A stretch of DNA of 64,000 nucleotides from Malaya genurostris (taxonomy: Eukaryota > Arthropoda > Insecta > Diptera > Culicidae), in the NCBI RefSeq assembly GCF_030247185.1, contig NC_080571.1:13857631-13921630 (forward strand), read 5' to 3'. Shown here in pieces: positions 55,401 to 64,000 of this stretch. The position numbers and the translations under genes were made by a program. Position 1 is the first letter of the stretch; each line of letters starts with the position of its first letter. Under the pieces are notes generated by a model. That model was not told where the DNA came from. It did not search any database and worked only from the letters and a program-made list of their open reading frames with translations.

Positions 55401-55470
55401 GACGAACTTTTTCGAATTGTATAAGGGTGTAGGAAGTTGTGTTATTCCAGCAATTGTTATTGCAAGCAGT

Positions 55471-55632
55471 CAGGCGCGTAGCCAGAGAAAATTTTCGGGG
55501 GGGGGTTTTAGAACATGGTGATAAATCAACACATGTACAATTTATATCACAATGTTTCCCATGGGTTATAATTTTTTGTTTCGGGGGGGGGGGGGTTTGA
55601 ACCCCTAAAACCCCCCCCTGTGTACGCGCCTG
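55471..55632. mobile_element. 162-bp hAT-like MITE
   Basis: TIRs CAGGCGCGTA (55471-55480) and TACGCGCCTG (55623-55632) are perfect inverses and are flanked by an exact 8-bp duplication CAAGCAGT (55463-55470, 55633-55640), as in hAT elements. The interior is dominated by G and C runs (55499-55507; 55584-55597; 55611-55618) that could pair with each other. No coding. Confidence 0.88.
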
Positions 55633-55829
55633 CAAGCAGTATAAATCCATATAAATATGAAATTGTTTTGAATTTGAAAACACTGCCATCTTTCTAATAC
55701 ATATGTCATGTTCGAACGACTATGTTGCTAAAAACGATCCTTGCTAAAATCGAAACGTCATGAAAAAGGGTGCTGTGCATAGTCCTTTAGGGGCTACTAA
55801 ATAATTTCATAAACCAGTATTGACAATCG

Positions 55830-56290
55830 TGTTTTACTTCGCTCCGAAGCATCGCTTTTGTTCCAATTGGATCAAATTCAAGAACCACTTTCACTGGGTT
55901 GTTTTCCGATGTTCTAATGATATGCCTAGCGCATATTTTTGATGTACGTGATTTGTTTTTGACGCATTTATATCCGATCCGATCCGCTTAGGTTGGGCTG
56001 TCAGTCCGATGTATGTTTCCATCATCATCTCAAAGCTACGTGTCACAATATCAGCATCGTCAGCGAAACAAAGAGGCTGTACAGACTTTCAAAATATCGT
56101 ACCACTTTTATCAATACTCGCTCTTCGAATCACACTTTCCTAAGCAATATTAAACAATAGACATGAGAGTGCATTTCTTGTTACCGATATTCGAAAGAGT
56201 TCCAGACACTTGAGAACACCAGAATTTATTCAGCAATACCGTAGTAATATCATCAATAAAAACAGCTAATACATGCTGCGAAGAATAATA
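55830..56290 (-). pseudogene. reverse transcriptase fragment of an RTE-like non-LTR element
   Basis: The minus strand reads ALSCLLFNIALESVIRRAS, then SVQPLCFADDADIVTRSFE and MMMETYIGLTAQPKRIGSDI, i.e. the RT blocks around the F-A-D-D box and the following helix, as in RTE/craniofacial-protein-2-like insect elements. Stops and frameshifts are present. No other part of the element is seen nearby. Clade assignment by eye. Confidence 0.75.
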
Positions 56291-57370
56291 ATTATAATAA
56301 TAAGAAAAACATGTCCAACCTTTGTACGTGCTGTGCAGCTGATTAATATTACCCTATTTAGCTTGAATATCATACACAGAAGTAACAGGAGTGCAGGATT
56401 TGGCTGCACCAATTCAAACGCACCATTCAAATTTTGAATCTAAGTTCGTGAAAATCGTTCGAATACTAGTTCCATTTTGGAGGTATAGACCACTATAATT
56501 TTAAATGTCGTGATTCAAATGAGCGACAACAACAAAAAAGTTGTCTGCGGCCTAATACACATATTCAAGTTAACATGAACAGATATGAATGAAACGTTTA
56601 TTTCTAAAGCTTTTTATCAAAAAATCCCTGTGTGTGGTACTGCTTGAAACATAGCAGATTCGTTAAAAGTCATTTTTAGTGCAACAACCGGTAAACAAAA
56701 ATTTGACTGGAATAACCGGATCAAATCTTAGCCGGTGCTTTCAGAGCAAATGTGTTGATTTTTGCAAGGAAACTTTATACGTGTTTTCCTCGGCTGCGGG
56801 ATTCATTCCACATTTTGTATGTTATGTATTTTATCTAACAGATTCAAAATTGTTTGCTGTATTCATGAAACGTACGAGCTTGCAACCCACTATTTAACCT
56901 ACATGTTTTTATGTATGACCACGCAAACAACTTTAAATAAATCTCAAGGTGATGTTGAGCAAGATCGCACAAGGATTTTCAAGAAGTAGATAGAAAAGCT
57001 TTAGAATGATTGAATAGTCACAGATACTTTTACCCGCTTTTGAAAACCTAACAATTAACAATTGTGCCGTTCGCCAAGGAAAGTAATTAGACAAGTCTCA
57101 GAAAACACTGCCAAAAATGTAGGGTTTAATATTCTTACAAAATTGTATAAATGTTATTAAACTGGACCACTCGTACCTCGCTCTTGGCTAAATGCGCCAA
57201 GAGCGAACGAAGCGTTCTATATTCATTTCTGCCGCGGTACATAAATGCGCGAACGAGTTTTTGTGAGAGCAGCTAAAGCTCTTCGCCTGCGCATGGTTGT
57301 CTTCTCAGAATGAGAACAAATTTGTCTCAGCGCAATAAAAAGAGCGCATAAGGTCTGCTGCTACTCTGTA
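56290..57370. other. no identifiable gene
   Basis: Short frames only. A hairpin GCTCTTGGC/GCCAAGAGC flanks 57180-57204. The sequence 57160-57360 is GC-richer and could be a SINE or promoter-like piece, but no A/B boxes were seen. Confidence 0.35.
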
Positions 57371-57378
57371 TAATATAC

Positions 57379-57818
57379 ACTCTAAAAAAATTTGAATTTT
57401 ACAGGTGACTTAATTTCTCATACGATGTAATTCATAAAGACCTAATTTGTCAAATGACGGCAAATTTTATTTGTAATGACTTAATGTTAGAATAGCTTGA
57501 ATTTGACTGGTTTCGACTGTAACTTGCATTCTGCTAGCAGGTGCGACTGTATGAATTTAATTGTACCTTTTACCAACCAAGCAGATGTATGCTTCTGTGG
57601 CTCAGTCGATTAAAAGACGTACTTGCGATTCAATGATTCTCGGTTCAAGTCGCGGCGGTTGCTATCAATATTCTTTTTTTTTATTCCAATGAATTTCATG
57701 TCATGGAATCTTAGACACAATATTAAATGTTCTTCGACGTAAATTTGCGTGAACTGCGACGCTCCATTTATGTGCATTCAATAAGATGTAAAATCACAGG
57801 GTTTTTTTTTAAGTGTGT
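57379..57818. mobile_element. TA-MITE family J, copy 1, with a nested SINE
   Basis: The ends CACTCTAAAAAAATTTGAAT (after TA) and TTTTTTTTTAAGTGTG (before TA) match those of copy 2 at 58020-58270, which ends CATTTTTTAAGTGTG then TA. Shared interior: TGTAATTCATAAAGACC-like and GAACTGCGACGCTC...TTTATGTGCAT. The TA duplication suggests Tc1/mariner-type mobilisation. The extra ~190 bp compared with copy 2 is mostly a SINE (57559-57688). Confidence 0.75.
57559..57688 (+). repeat. tRNA-derived SINE nested in the MITE
   Basis: It contains an A-box-like TGGCTCAGTCGATT (57599-57612) and a B box GGTTCAAGTC (57642-57651), then CGCGGCGGTTGC and a T-rich end. An 8-bp direct repeat ATGAATTT flanks it (57551-57558, 57689-57696), a plausible target duplication. 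Anticodon-arm pairing is weak, so this is a SINE, not a tRNA gene. Confidence 0.6.
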
Positions 57819-58019
57819 ACAATGCGCACAATTGAAAAAAAAATAATCTCATTTTTAGTTTTGTTACCCAATTTTTTAATTCGCGGTGTTCGATTTTTTG
57901 ATTCACATTCTCGTGCGCAAAATAGGCTCATTTCCACCTCTGCGTTAAATATCAGAAAGTTACTGTTGGGCTGTGAATCAAAGTCGAAGATCATATGGCT
58001 GATATTTCCGATTTGATAC

Positions 58020-58270
58020 ACTCTTAGAAAAAATGAAATTTACGCTTGACGTAAATTCAAGTATGCCGTAATTTCTTCGGTGATGACACAATATTACATC
58101 TACTAACATGTAAACATAAATTTTGCGTCTGTATCGATGTGAGTTTCAGCTAAAACAACTGTGAAGTTAATGATATGACTTATCTTTAAGTGCTTTGTAT
58201 TGTGAATGTGAGTAAATCGCGACGCTCGTTTTTTGTGCATCTATAAAGATGTAACATTTTTTAAGTGTGT
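58020..58270. mobile_element. TA-MITE family J, copy 2
   Basis: TA then CACTCTTAGAAAAAATG at the left, and CATTTTTTAAGTGTG then TA at the right: about 16-bp inverted ends with one or two mismatches. Interior AT-rich with TTGACGTAAATTCAAG near the left end. No ORF. Confidence 0.8.
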
Positions 58271-58299
58271 AGGTAATCGTAGAAGTGACGTAAACGCCA

Positions 58300-58690
58300 A
58301 ATAACACTTGTCCCGCCGCTCAATTTTCGCGAAGATAGCTGAATCGATTTGACCAAACTTATGCTTGTTTAGAAGTTATTTTTGAGCTATGCATCAAGTT
58401 TGAAAAATCAACGACTGTCACCTTCGTTTCCGGAAATGTAATGGTATAAGTGACGTAACCGACAAAACGCATTTTTTATCTTAACTCCATTTTATTAAAG
58501 ACGGCTGTACTAATTTCTACAAACTTCGATTCTTTCGAAAATTTTCCTTTAAACTATGAATCAAGTTCTAGTTCCAGAGATATAAAGGTATTACTGATTT
58601 AATCGTCAAAACGTCGTTTACATTCTCTCTTTCAATTTTCTCGGAGATGGCTGAAGCGATACCAACAAAAATATTTTTTGAGCCGTTAGT
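58300..58690 (+). repeat. family F tail: three tandem degenerate units
   Basis: Units of about 125 bp at 58320, 58480 and 58640 share (T)CTCGGAGATGGCTGAA-like, ACAAACTT and GAGCTATGAATCAAGTT-like stretches. Same type as the array at 54100-55400. Confidence 0.6.
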
Positions 58691-59000
58691 AGACATAAAT
58701 AAATTGCATTTAATTTTATTATATTAAAAAAATGAAATGAGGGAAATTATTTCTTCAGTTGGAGCTCTCATCTACAAAATTTCCAAGTGACTGGATCAAT
58801 AACTTAAATTGTTTACCAAGGGAAAATATTCTCCTTGCTTCTCAAGCTACGACTCAAATACGAATAACGAACAAACATAGGAAATATAGGTACTTCAAGT
58901 TTTAACCTATAAGTAACCTAGCAAAATGACTTATAAAAGAGTAGATGATTTACCTGATCTAGTACAAAAGAGACAGCACAGCACTTCTCTTCCAACAAAC
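58690..59000. other. no identifiable gene
   Basis: AT-rich sequence just upstream of the type-I hammerhead candidate; possibly part of the same unknown element. Confidence 0.3.
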
Positions 59001-59008
59001 TAACATAA

Positions 59009-59070
59009 GAACTGATACACTGATGAAGGTGGCAAATAGCACACCGAAATACTAGTATCTGCGTCTGTTA
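59009..59070 (+). ncRNA. candidate hammerhead ribozyme of type I layout
   Basis: Order: stem I 5' strand GAACTGATACA (59009-59019), CTGATGA (59020-59026), an extra A, stem II GGTG.GC/GC.A.CACC around AAATA (59028-59045), GAAA (59046-59049), a tiny stem III ATA/TAT with loop CTAG (59049-59058), C17 at 59059, stem I 3' strand TGCGTCTGTT (59060-59069). Stem I pairs at 8 of 10 positions counting one G-U. The extra A before stem II is tolerated in at least one viroid hammerhead (CChMVd). Small stem III is typical of hammerheads in Penelope-like elements and retrozymes. Confidence 0.55.
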
Positions 59071-59419
59071 CTATCTCGTAATATATGGGGCGAAATAGTA
59101 AAGATTTTTCGGTGGAATTAAATGGAATTCTTTTTTTTTTTCTTAAGCGATTTCGACTACAATGAGACTGTTTGAATAACAAGGTAAAGACGTTATCACA
59201 GCAGAAGTTCAAATCAATACATCGCTCGATAAAACCCTAAAGAATTTTCGGTAGCCGGCTGCCCAGAACTACACACAAATTAAAATATAGTAAGAATATT
59301 TGCTTACAAACTTTTTTCTTAGTCTTAATTATTTCCAATGTGAATAGAAGCGGGAGGCATCAGTTTGAAAATGGCACTTTGGAGCAATATAAAAAAATTT
59401 ATGTAATGTTTGTATTTTC

Positions 59420-59505
59420 GTTCGAGCTTAACTGCTTAGTCGCATTGGCAGTACTGCTCATATGAACTGCTAACGCACTGGTAAATGAAAGACGAAACAT
59501 GAAAA
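59420..59505 (+). repeat. decayed relative of the hammerhead repeat
   Basis: AACTGCTTAGT, CATATGAACTGCTAACGCA and CTGGTAAATGAAAGACGAAAC (59478 on, five changes from the intact core) resemble the end of the unit at 37837-38345. GAAA and the second half of stem II survive, but CTGATGA is lost, so it should not cleave. Confidence 0.45.
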
Positions 59506-59519
59506 TGAAAATCAAAATT

Positions 59520-61660
59520 AAAAAAATCTAATATAACTATGATGTCATTCGTGGCAATCGCTTAGTTCTGAAGGTTCTCCTTGCACATTGAAACTTTCTA
59601 AAGCCTTTGTCTGGCATCCCTCAAGGGTGTCTCCAAGGATCAAATTAATTTGTTCTGTTTACCACTGACAAATGTAATCATCATCTTATCCGGAATTGAA
59701 ATTCTTCCATATTGACTTTTCGATAAACACCACAACCCTTGTTCAATTTCGAAAATATTCCTGATCAATGACTTCCCTTTCCTGCTCCATCACCGGGACG
59801 AAGTAACGAGACTGATTGGGCCAAACCAACCGAACCGACACGACAATCCATCCATCCTGTTGCGAAACTTCCCTTAATAGAATATCCTATCCGTTTAGCT
59901 TTTCACCCACGGCATAGTTGAGTCGTATCTGTTTGATCCACTCGAAGGATAACTTCACGACAATAGGCAGCATCACCACGATATGGAAGGAACGTTCCTG
60001 TGCTGCTGCTGCTGCTGCTGCTGCCTCTGCTTCGACCTCTTTTCTATCGGAGAATATGCAAATTGATATCATTGTACCGCATCGCTGCTCCAGATAACAA
60101 AAGATAAACACTGCCTGTGGGCTTGTTTCCTTTTTTTGATCCCACCCAGAAAACCGCGCCGGGGCTTGGTTTGTCATCGTCAAAACGGGCCAAAATAATG
60201 ATGTACCCGAAATGTGTACCCCACCAGAAGGGAAAAATGAACTGATGATGATGATAGCACTGTGCCCGTCGGGTGAAAAAAAAACTGGAAAAGAACGACG
60301 CAAGAGCAACTGGGTGACGGCTTCAGCTTCCCATTATCGGAGAGATTAGCCAATGGGGCTTGTTTGAAGATGCTAGATGCTAGTACCTACTGGATAAACA
60401 CATTGATCTTTTTGCTGGAAAAGTATTGAATATTTGGAATTGTTTTGATGAATTTTCGTATCCAACGTGACATATCTTTACCCGGCGAATCATAGAAAAA
60501 AGGTGAACTAGAGTTATTACTCTTACTTGCATTTTAAGCGAGAATTTTTGTGGCTTTAATAGAAGCGGTTTGGATCACAACATCTCCTGAGCTGCTCAAT
60601 GGCATAGCAATTGTACGGACCAGTAAGCAACTCTTCGGTAAACGATTGATACATAAATGTTTTAATCGAAATTCATTGAATATGTAAAACTATGCGAACG
60701 AACAAGTGTTCGGATTCTCACTCGCTGACACCGAAATTCGAATGCCTCCGACAGGAACAGTAGGCCTTGCTCCAATTGTCCGAACCACTAGGAAAACATC
60801 AAACTAGCATAGAAAAAATAAACACACGGAAGCACGCGCGAAACAAAACACATTTGTTTAGATTAAAGGGAATCCCACTGTTTCTCGTCCCGCCAGGGGA
60901 ACGTCCTCAGCCAGAATGAATAATTTGTCGATTCACAACTCAGCCAGCTCTGCTCCATCACATCTATTATGAAGCACAACGAGGCCATTTTTCGTACTCA
61001 TTTCAACTGGCCCACTCGGGGGGCTGCATTTAAAATATGCCTAATCGAAGAGGAGGCACTCGACCCAAAAAAAATCCCCAAGTCCAACAGCGGCGGATGA
61101 TGAAAAGTTTTGTCCAATTTTTTTGAATTGCGTCAATCGAGTGCGGCTTATGCTTTTTCTGTTCCATCATCACCACCACCACCACCAGTCAGGCTCAGTT
61201 CACACCGGAAGTGGTTGTGCACCCCTTGGAGCTTCAACCTGGGACTCACCGAACACAACAATGGAGGCAACCACGAACAAACCGAAGACGGCTCTGATTA
61301 ATAAGGGAGTAATTTTTTTCGTCGGCATTCAATTTCGTGCTTTTGTTGGGGTCCTCCTTGAAAGGTAGCGCGGAAAGTGACCTGGGGTTGGGGGGGAGGG
61401 AAACAAAAGTAAGCTAGGCAAACGATGGCGCAACCTTTATTCCATCCGTTTCACGATTGTCTAGCTCAAGTGCTGCTGTTGCGTTGGGAACGCAGCAAGT
61501 TTCTTATTTATACCTTCGCATACATTAGAACGGAATTATATCCTTCCCGTTTCCTCTTTCCTCCGCAGGGTGAAGGAGGGAAAGCGATGTAGGGTTTGTT
61601 TATTTTTCACGTACACTGAGAAAAACTACTGTTGTTTCTTGTTTCCATGGTTATCTCGCT
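59520..61660. other. apparently single-copy noncoding island with CTG and CAC microsatellites
   Basis: (CTG)n at 60001-60024 and (CAC)n at 61168-61186. The 140-codon minus frame across the CTG tract (60309-59887) contains a poly-Ala run and no domain; it ends without any coding signature. GC-richer than adjacent repeats. No gene called. Confidence 0.45.
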
Positions 61661-63250
61661 AACAAATGGTCACTAGACGTGAGAGTAAATTGAATCTATT
61701 TTTTTTTCTCTGACAACTTGATTTTCAACGCGTCAGAATCATCGCGAAAAATCTGACACATTTGATTTAATCCTGCAACTTGATACCATTTCAACTCAGA
61801 TCAAACATCTCAACGGTTTGATAGCCTCGATTACCGGTCATGATTTGATATGGAAGAAAATTTTGATGCTTCATCTGCTTTACGGAAAGACGACGACTCA
61901 TTAGAAGGTTTTTTTTAGATGTTGTGGAGTTGATGCTTTAGAAGGACAACATGTTAAATGTTTCTCCAAACTTCTAGTACCGAAGAAAAACCTTCAAAGA
62001 AAGCAAAAAAGTTATTCTTATTTTGGTGTTTAACTCCTAGAGAGACGACTGTCGAGTGCGATTATTTCCCGAATCATCGTGAAATAACTACAGCACGTCA
62101 TTTGAGTGTAACCAAAATTATGGCGATGGTCTTCAAATTTATTAAAATTGTCGAATGAAAGTCTTTTTGACATGTTTTTTTTTTCTAATACAGGAATTTC
62201 TAACATAGGAATTTGAGCGAGCATTGATCGACTTAACAAAACCGTTCATGCCATCATAAAATCCATTGACGTTTTTTGAACTAATTGAAAGGTTCTATAT
62301 CTCCTTCGAACATTGTGTTCATTCAAATTAACGCTTAATTGGTGGCAGATCGTTTGATGTTTTACAACACAGACATAATCGACATAACCGCGAGATTGAC
62401 GTAGGACTGCATTCGAGTTGTGTATAAATACTAAGTGACTTGATAGTAATCGAGACTCTGAACTTTGACTTTCTGAATAAGTTCTCTGTCGGTCCTGAAA
62501 AGGACCACTTAAGATTTTGTAGTACTGAAAAGGGCAATTCAGTTACGGATGATTACGTTTGTATTGCAGTTATTGTTATCAGAGCTAATAAAAGTCATTT
62601 TCATTGACTCAAAATAGACGAAAATGACGACGAGACATTACTGTCACTCTCAGCTTCGCTTGCAAACTATGAGAACGAAATCCATGTCCAGTCAATGACA
62701 TAGGCGGACCAGTAGTTTCAAAATTGCGTCCTTTCTTTCATTTGCCCTTTCAGTCATTTGCTGTTTTCAGTGAAAATACCATAGTACGCAGTGTCGGTAT
62801 TCAACCGAAACTTTGAGAATCGAGAATGACAGAAAATGGTTTCACAATGACTTTTACCTGTTGGTGCTCGAATTTGTAGTAGTTTTGTTTTCCAAAGAGG
62901 TTCTGGGATGTAATTACTTCGATTTGTCATATTTTAGTCACTATTTATAGCCAAGCGTCACCGATTTTCAATACATCGATGAAAGAATAAGAATTGAGAT
63001 TCTGCTGATGCTCCCTGAAGACGTTAGTTTGGTTTCGTCTTGTCATAGAAGAAAGAGTGACGTTGGCAATTATTCTCTCTCATTTTTTCAATGAGAAACG
63101 AAAATGCTTCGTCTCTCTTCGTTTGTTCTGGTGTCGGTCATTTACGAATGAGACAGTAAAATATTGAAAATGAGGCTGTTGGAAAGGATTCTTTCATTGA
63201 GAATGTGTGACAATTTTAAGCTCTGATTGTTATGTTGGAGCCTTGTCGTA
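61660..63250. other. mostly unclassified noncoding DNA
   Basis: No repeats shared with the window apart from the stem-loop below. Open frames up to 75 codons, featureless. AT-rich. Confidence 0.35.
62491..62506 (-). terminator. orphan histone-type 3' stem-loop
   Basis: Minus-strand GGTCCTTTTCAGGACC fits GGYYYUUYUNARRRCC at all 16 positions. The RNA downstream reads CGACAGAGAACTTATTCAGA, with a purine-rich stretch where the U7-binding element would be. A second, imperfect one (TTGCCCTTTTCAGTAC) lies just upstream at 62524-62539. No histone coding sequence lies upstream on the minus strand. Confidence 0.45.
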
Positions 63251-63261
63251 GAAAAAGCCAT

Positions 63262-63440
63262 TGTATAAATATTATTCATTATTCCATACGGTGCTGGTCT
63301 CACAAGCCAGTCGTCGTATGTTCGAGTCCCGACCTGGAAGGATTTTTAGTGTCAGTAGGATCGTAGTGTACGATAAGTATCCGTTACGAAGTCTGTTGAA
63401 ACAGAAAGGCCAAATTTAACAAAAAGAATGTAAATGCTTT
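63262..63440 (+). repeat. SINE with tRNA-like 3' half
   Basis: An anticodon-arm-like CTGGT-CTCACAA-GCCAG (loop with U33 and CAC, valine-like), a B box GTTCGAGTCCC (63318 region), then a unique body ending CTGTTGAAACAGAAAGGCCA. The 5' half of the tRNA is missing or diverged. Confidence 0.55.
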
Positions 63441-63599
63441 GATTATCAATCTAAGAGAAAAAAACCTTCATCCATGAGTAACGCTCGTATACTATTTTTA
63501 CAAAAAACAGTACTTTTTGCAGTACGCATTTTGACTAAAAATAGTGAATGAACAACAAAAGCCAATAAATTTGATTAGTATCTAACGAGAAAAAGAGAT

Positions 63600-63720
63600 A
63601 GGAAAAATGACATGCGAATACAACTATGTAATGAAACCCGCGAAAAAGCTACCGCAGCGATGGGACTCGAATCCGTCACCAGCCTTTATCCGTTTGCCAA
63701 TTAAGGCCAGGTTCTTCCAA
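63600..63720 (-). repeat. SINE-like fragment with B box
   Basis: Minus strand: TGGCCTTAATTGGC (A-box-like), GGTGACGGATTCGAGTCCCA (B box), then GGTAGCTTTTTCGCGGGTTT and CATTACATAGTTGTATTCGC; the last part is shared with 17584-17610. It suggests a short tRNA-derived family with at least two members in the window. Confidence 0.5.
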
Positions 63721-64000
63721 ACAATTTTCAAAATATCAAGAAAATAAAATTGTCCATAAATTGCTAGAAAATACTCTTAGAAATGATATAAAATTAGTCG
63801 CGAAGGAACACGAAAAGTTTATATAAAAAAGGGAGATGATGCGCGCCCAGGAACGATTAGTCACGAATAAAAACTTTGGTCGACTTTTTCTTAATACCAT
63901 GTTTTTTCCACTGTGTGTCACTTGTATTCCAAAACAAAAAATGAAACTGGTTTGCTTTTCGCTTTCTGACGATTGGTTTCCAAGGAAGAGACACCATATT

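Noticed and set aside
59887..60309. 140-codon minus-strand ORF with poly-Ala
   Set aside because: The Ala run is a CTG microsatellite; the rest has no domain or initiation context.
1..64000. CRISPR arrays, bacterial operons or phage-like systems
   Set aside because: Composition, intron-scale noncoding DNA and eukaryotic transposon families exclude a prokaryotic origin; no regularly spaced repeats of CRISPR type exist.

Overview
This is repeat-dense eukaryotic DNA from an insect, most likely a mosquito (probably culicine). The evidence is the combination of ITmD37E-type Tc1/mariner transposons (a group known from mosquitoes), several mariner lineages, Jockey-like and CR1/Jockey-type non-LTR retrotransposons, tRNA-derived SINEs, and short interspersed families that look mosquito-like to me (TIR-bearing TA-MITEs and a family with a CCTAGTGG head and a GGTTCAGCCATCTC tail). 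No host protein-coding gene could be supported. The window looks like an intergenic region or a very large intron. Islands of apparently single-copy, more GC-rich DNA with microsatellites (about 9.1-11.1, 17.6-20.6, 27.4-29.2, 34.3-35.5, 42.6-43.7, 50.5-53.0 and 59.5-61.6 kb) alternate with blocks of nested, decayed mobile elements.

Layout. 0-1.8 kb: mariner scraps and a small hammerhead-ribozyme repeat. 1.9-9.0 kb: one non-LTR retrotransposon on the minus strand, split by a 3-kb element with ~740-bp inverted ends that is itself split by another repeat. 11.1-13.5 kb: an ITmD37E transposon, a 180-bp MITE and a tRNA-like SINE head. 14.6-16.2 kb: a second non-LTR element of the same general type with a nearly intact reverse-transcriptase frame. 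20.7-24.0 kb: a Jockey-like element whose 5' UTR holds an array of tiny hairpins and an inserted mariner. 24.0-26.5 kb: an inverted pair of a ~1.1-kb family that carries histone-gene-like promoter and 3'-end signals. 29.9-33.5 kb: a second copy of the Jockey-like element on the minus strand, including the empty site of that mariner. 36-41 kb: ITmD37E remnants, an inverted dimer of the hammerhead element inside another repeat, and a third copy of the histone-signal family. 44-49.8 kb: a Mos1-like mariner, a third Jockey fragment and nested repeats. 53.7-58.7 kb: degenerate tandem repeats, a hAT MITE, an RTE-like RT fragment and two TA-MITEs. 59.0-59.5 kb: a second, type-I-like hammerhead candidate and a decayed relative of the first. 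63.2-63.7 kb: two SINE fragments.

The most interesting content is the hammerhead system. Three sites (1485-1583 plus, 37843-37943 minus, 38195-38294 plus) keep the complete hammerhead core (CTGATGA, short stem II, GAAA, GTC cleavage triplet) in a 261-nt unit that appears once in tandem-like form and once as a 509-bp inverted dimer flanked by an 11-bp target-site duplication. This looks like a retrozyme-type non-autonomous retroelement that makes self-cleaving, potentially circular RNA. All assignments come from reading the sequence; no similarity search, folding program or transcript data was available.
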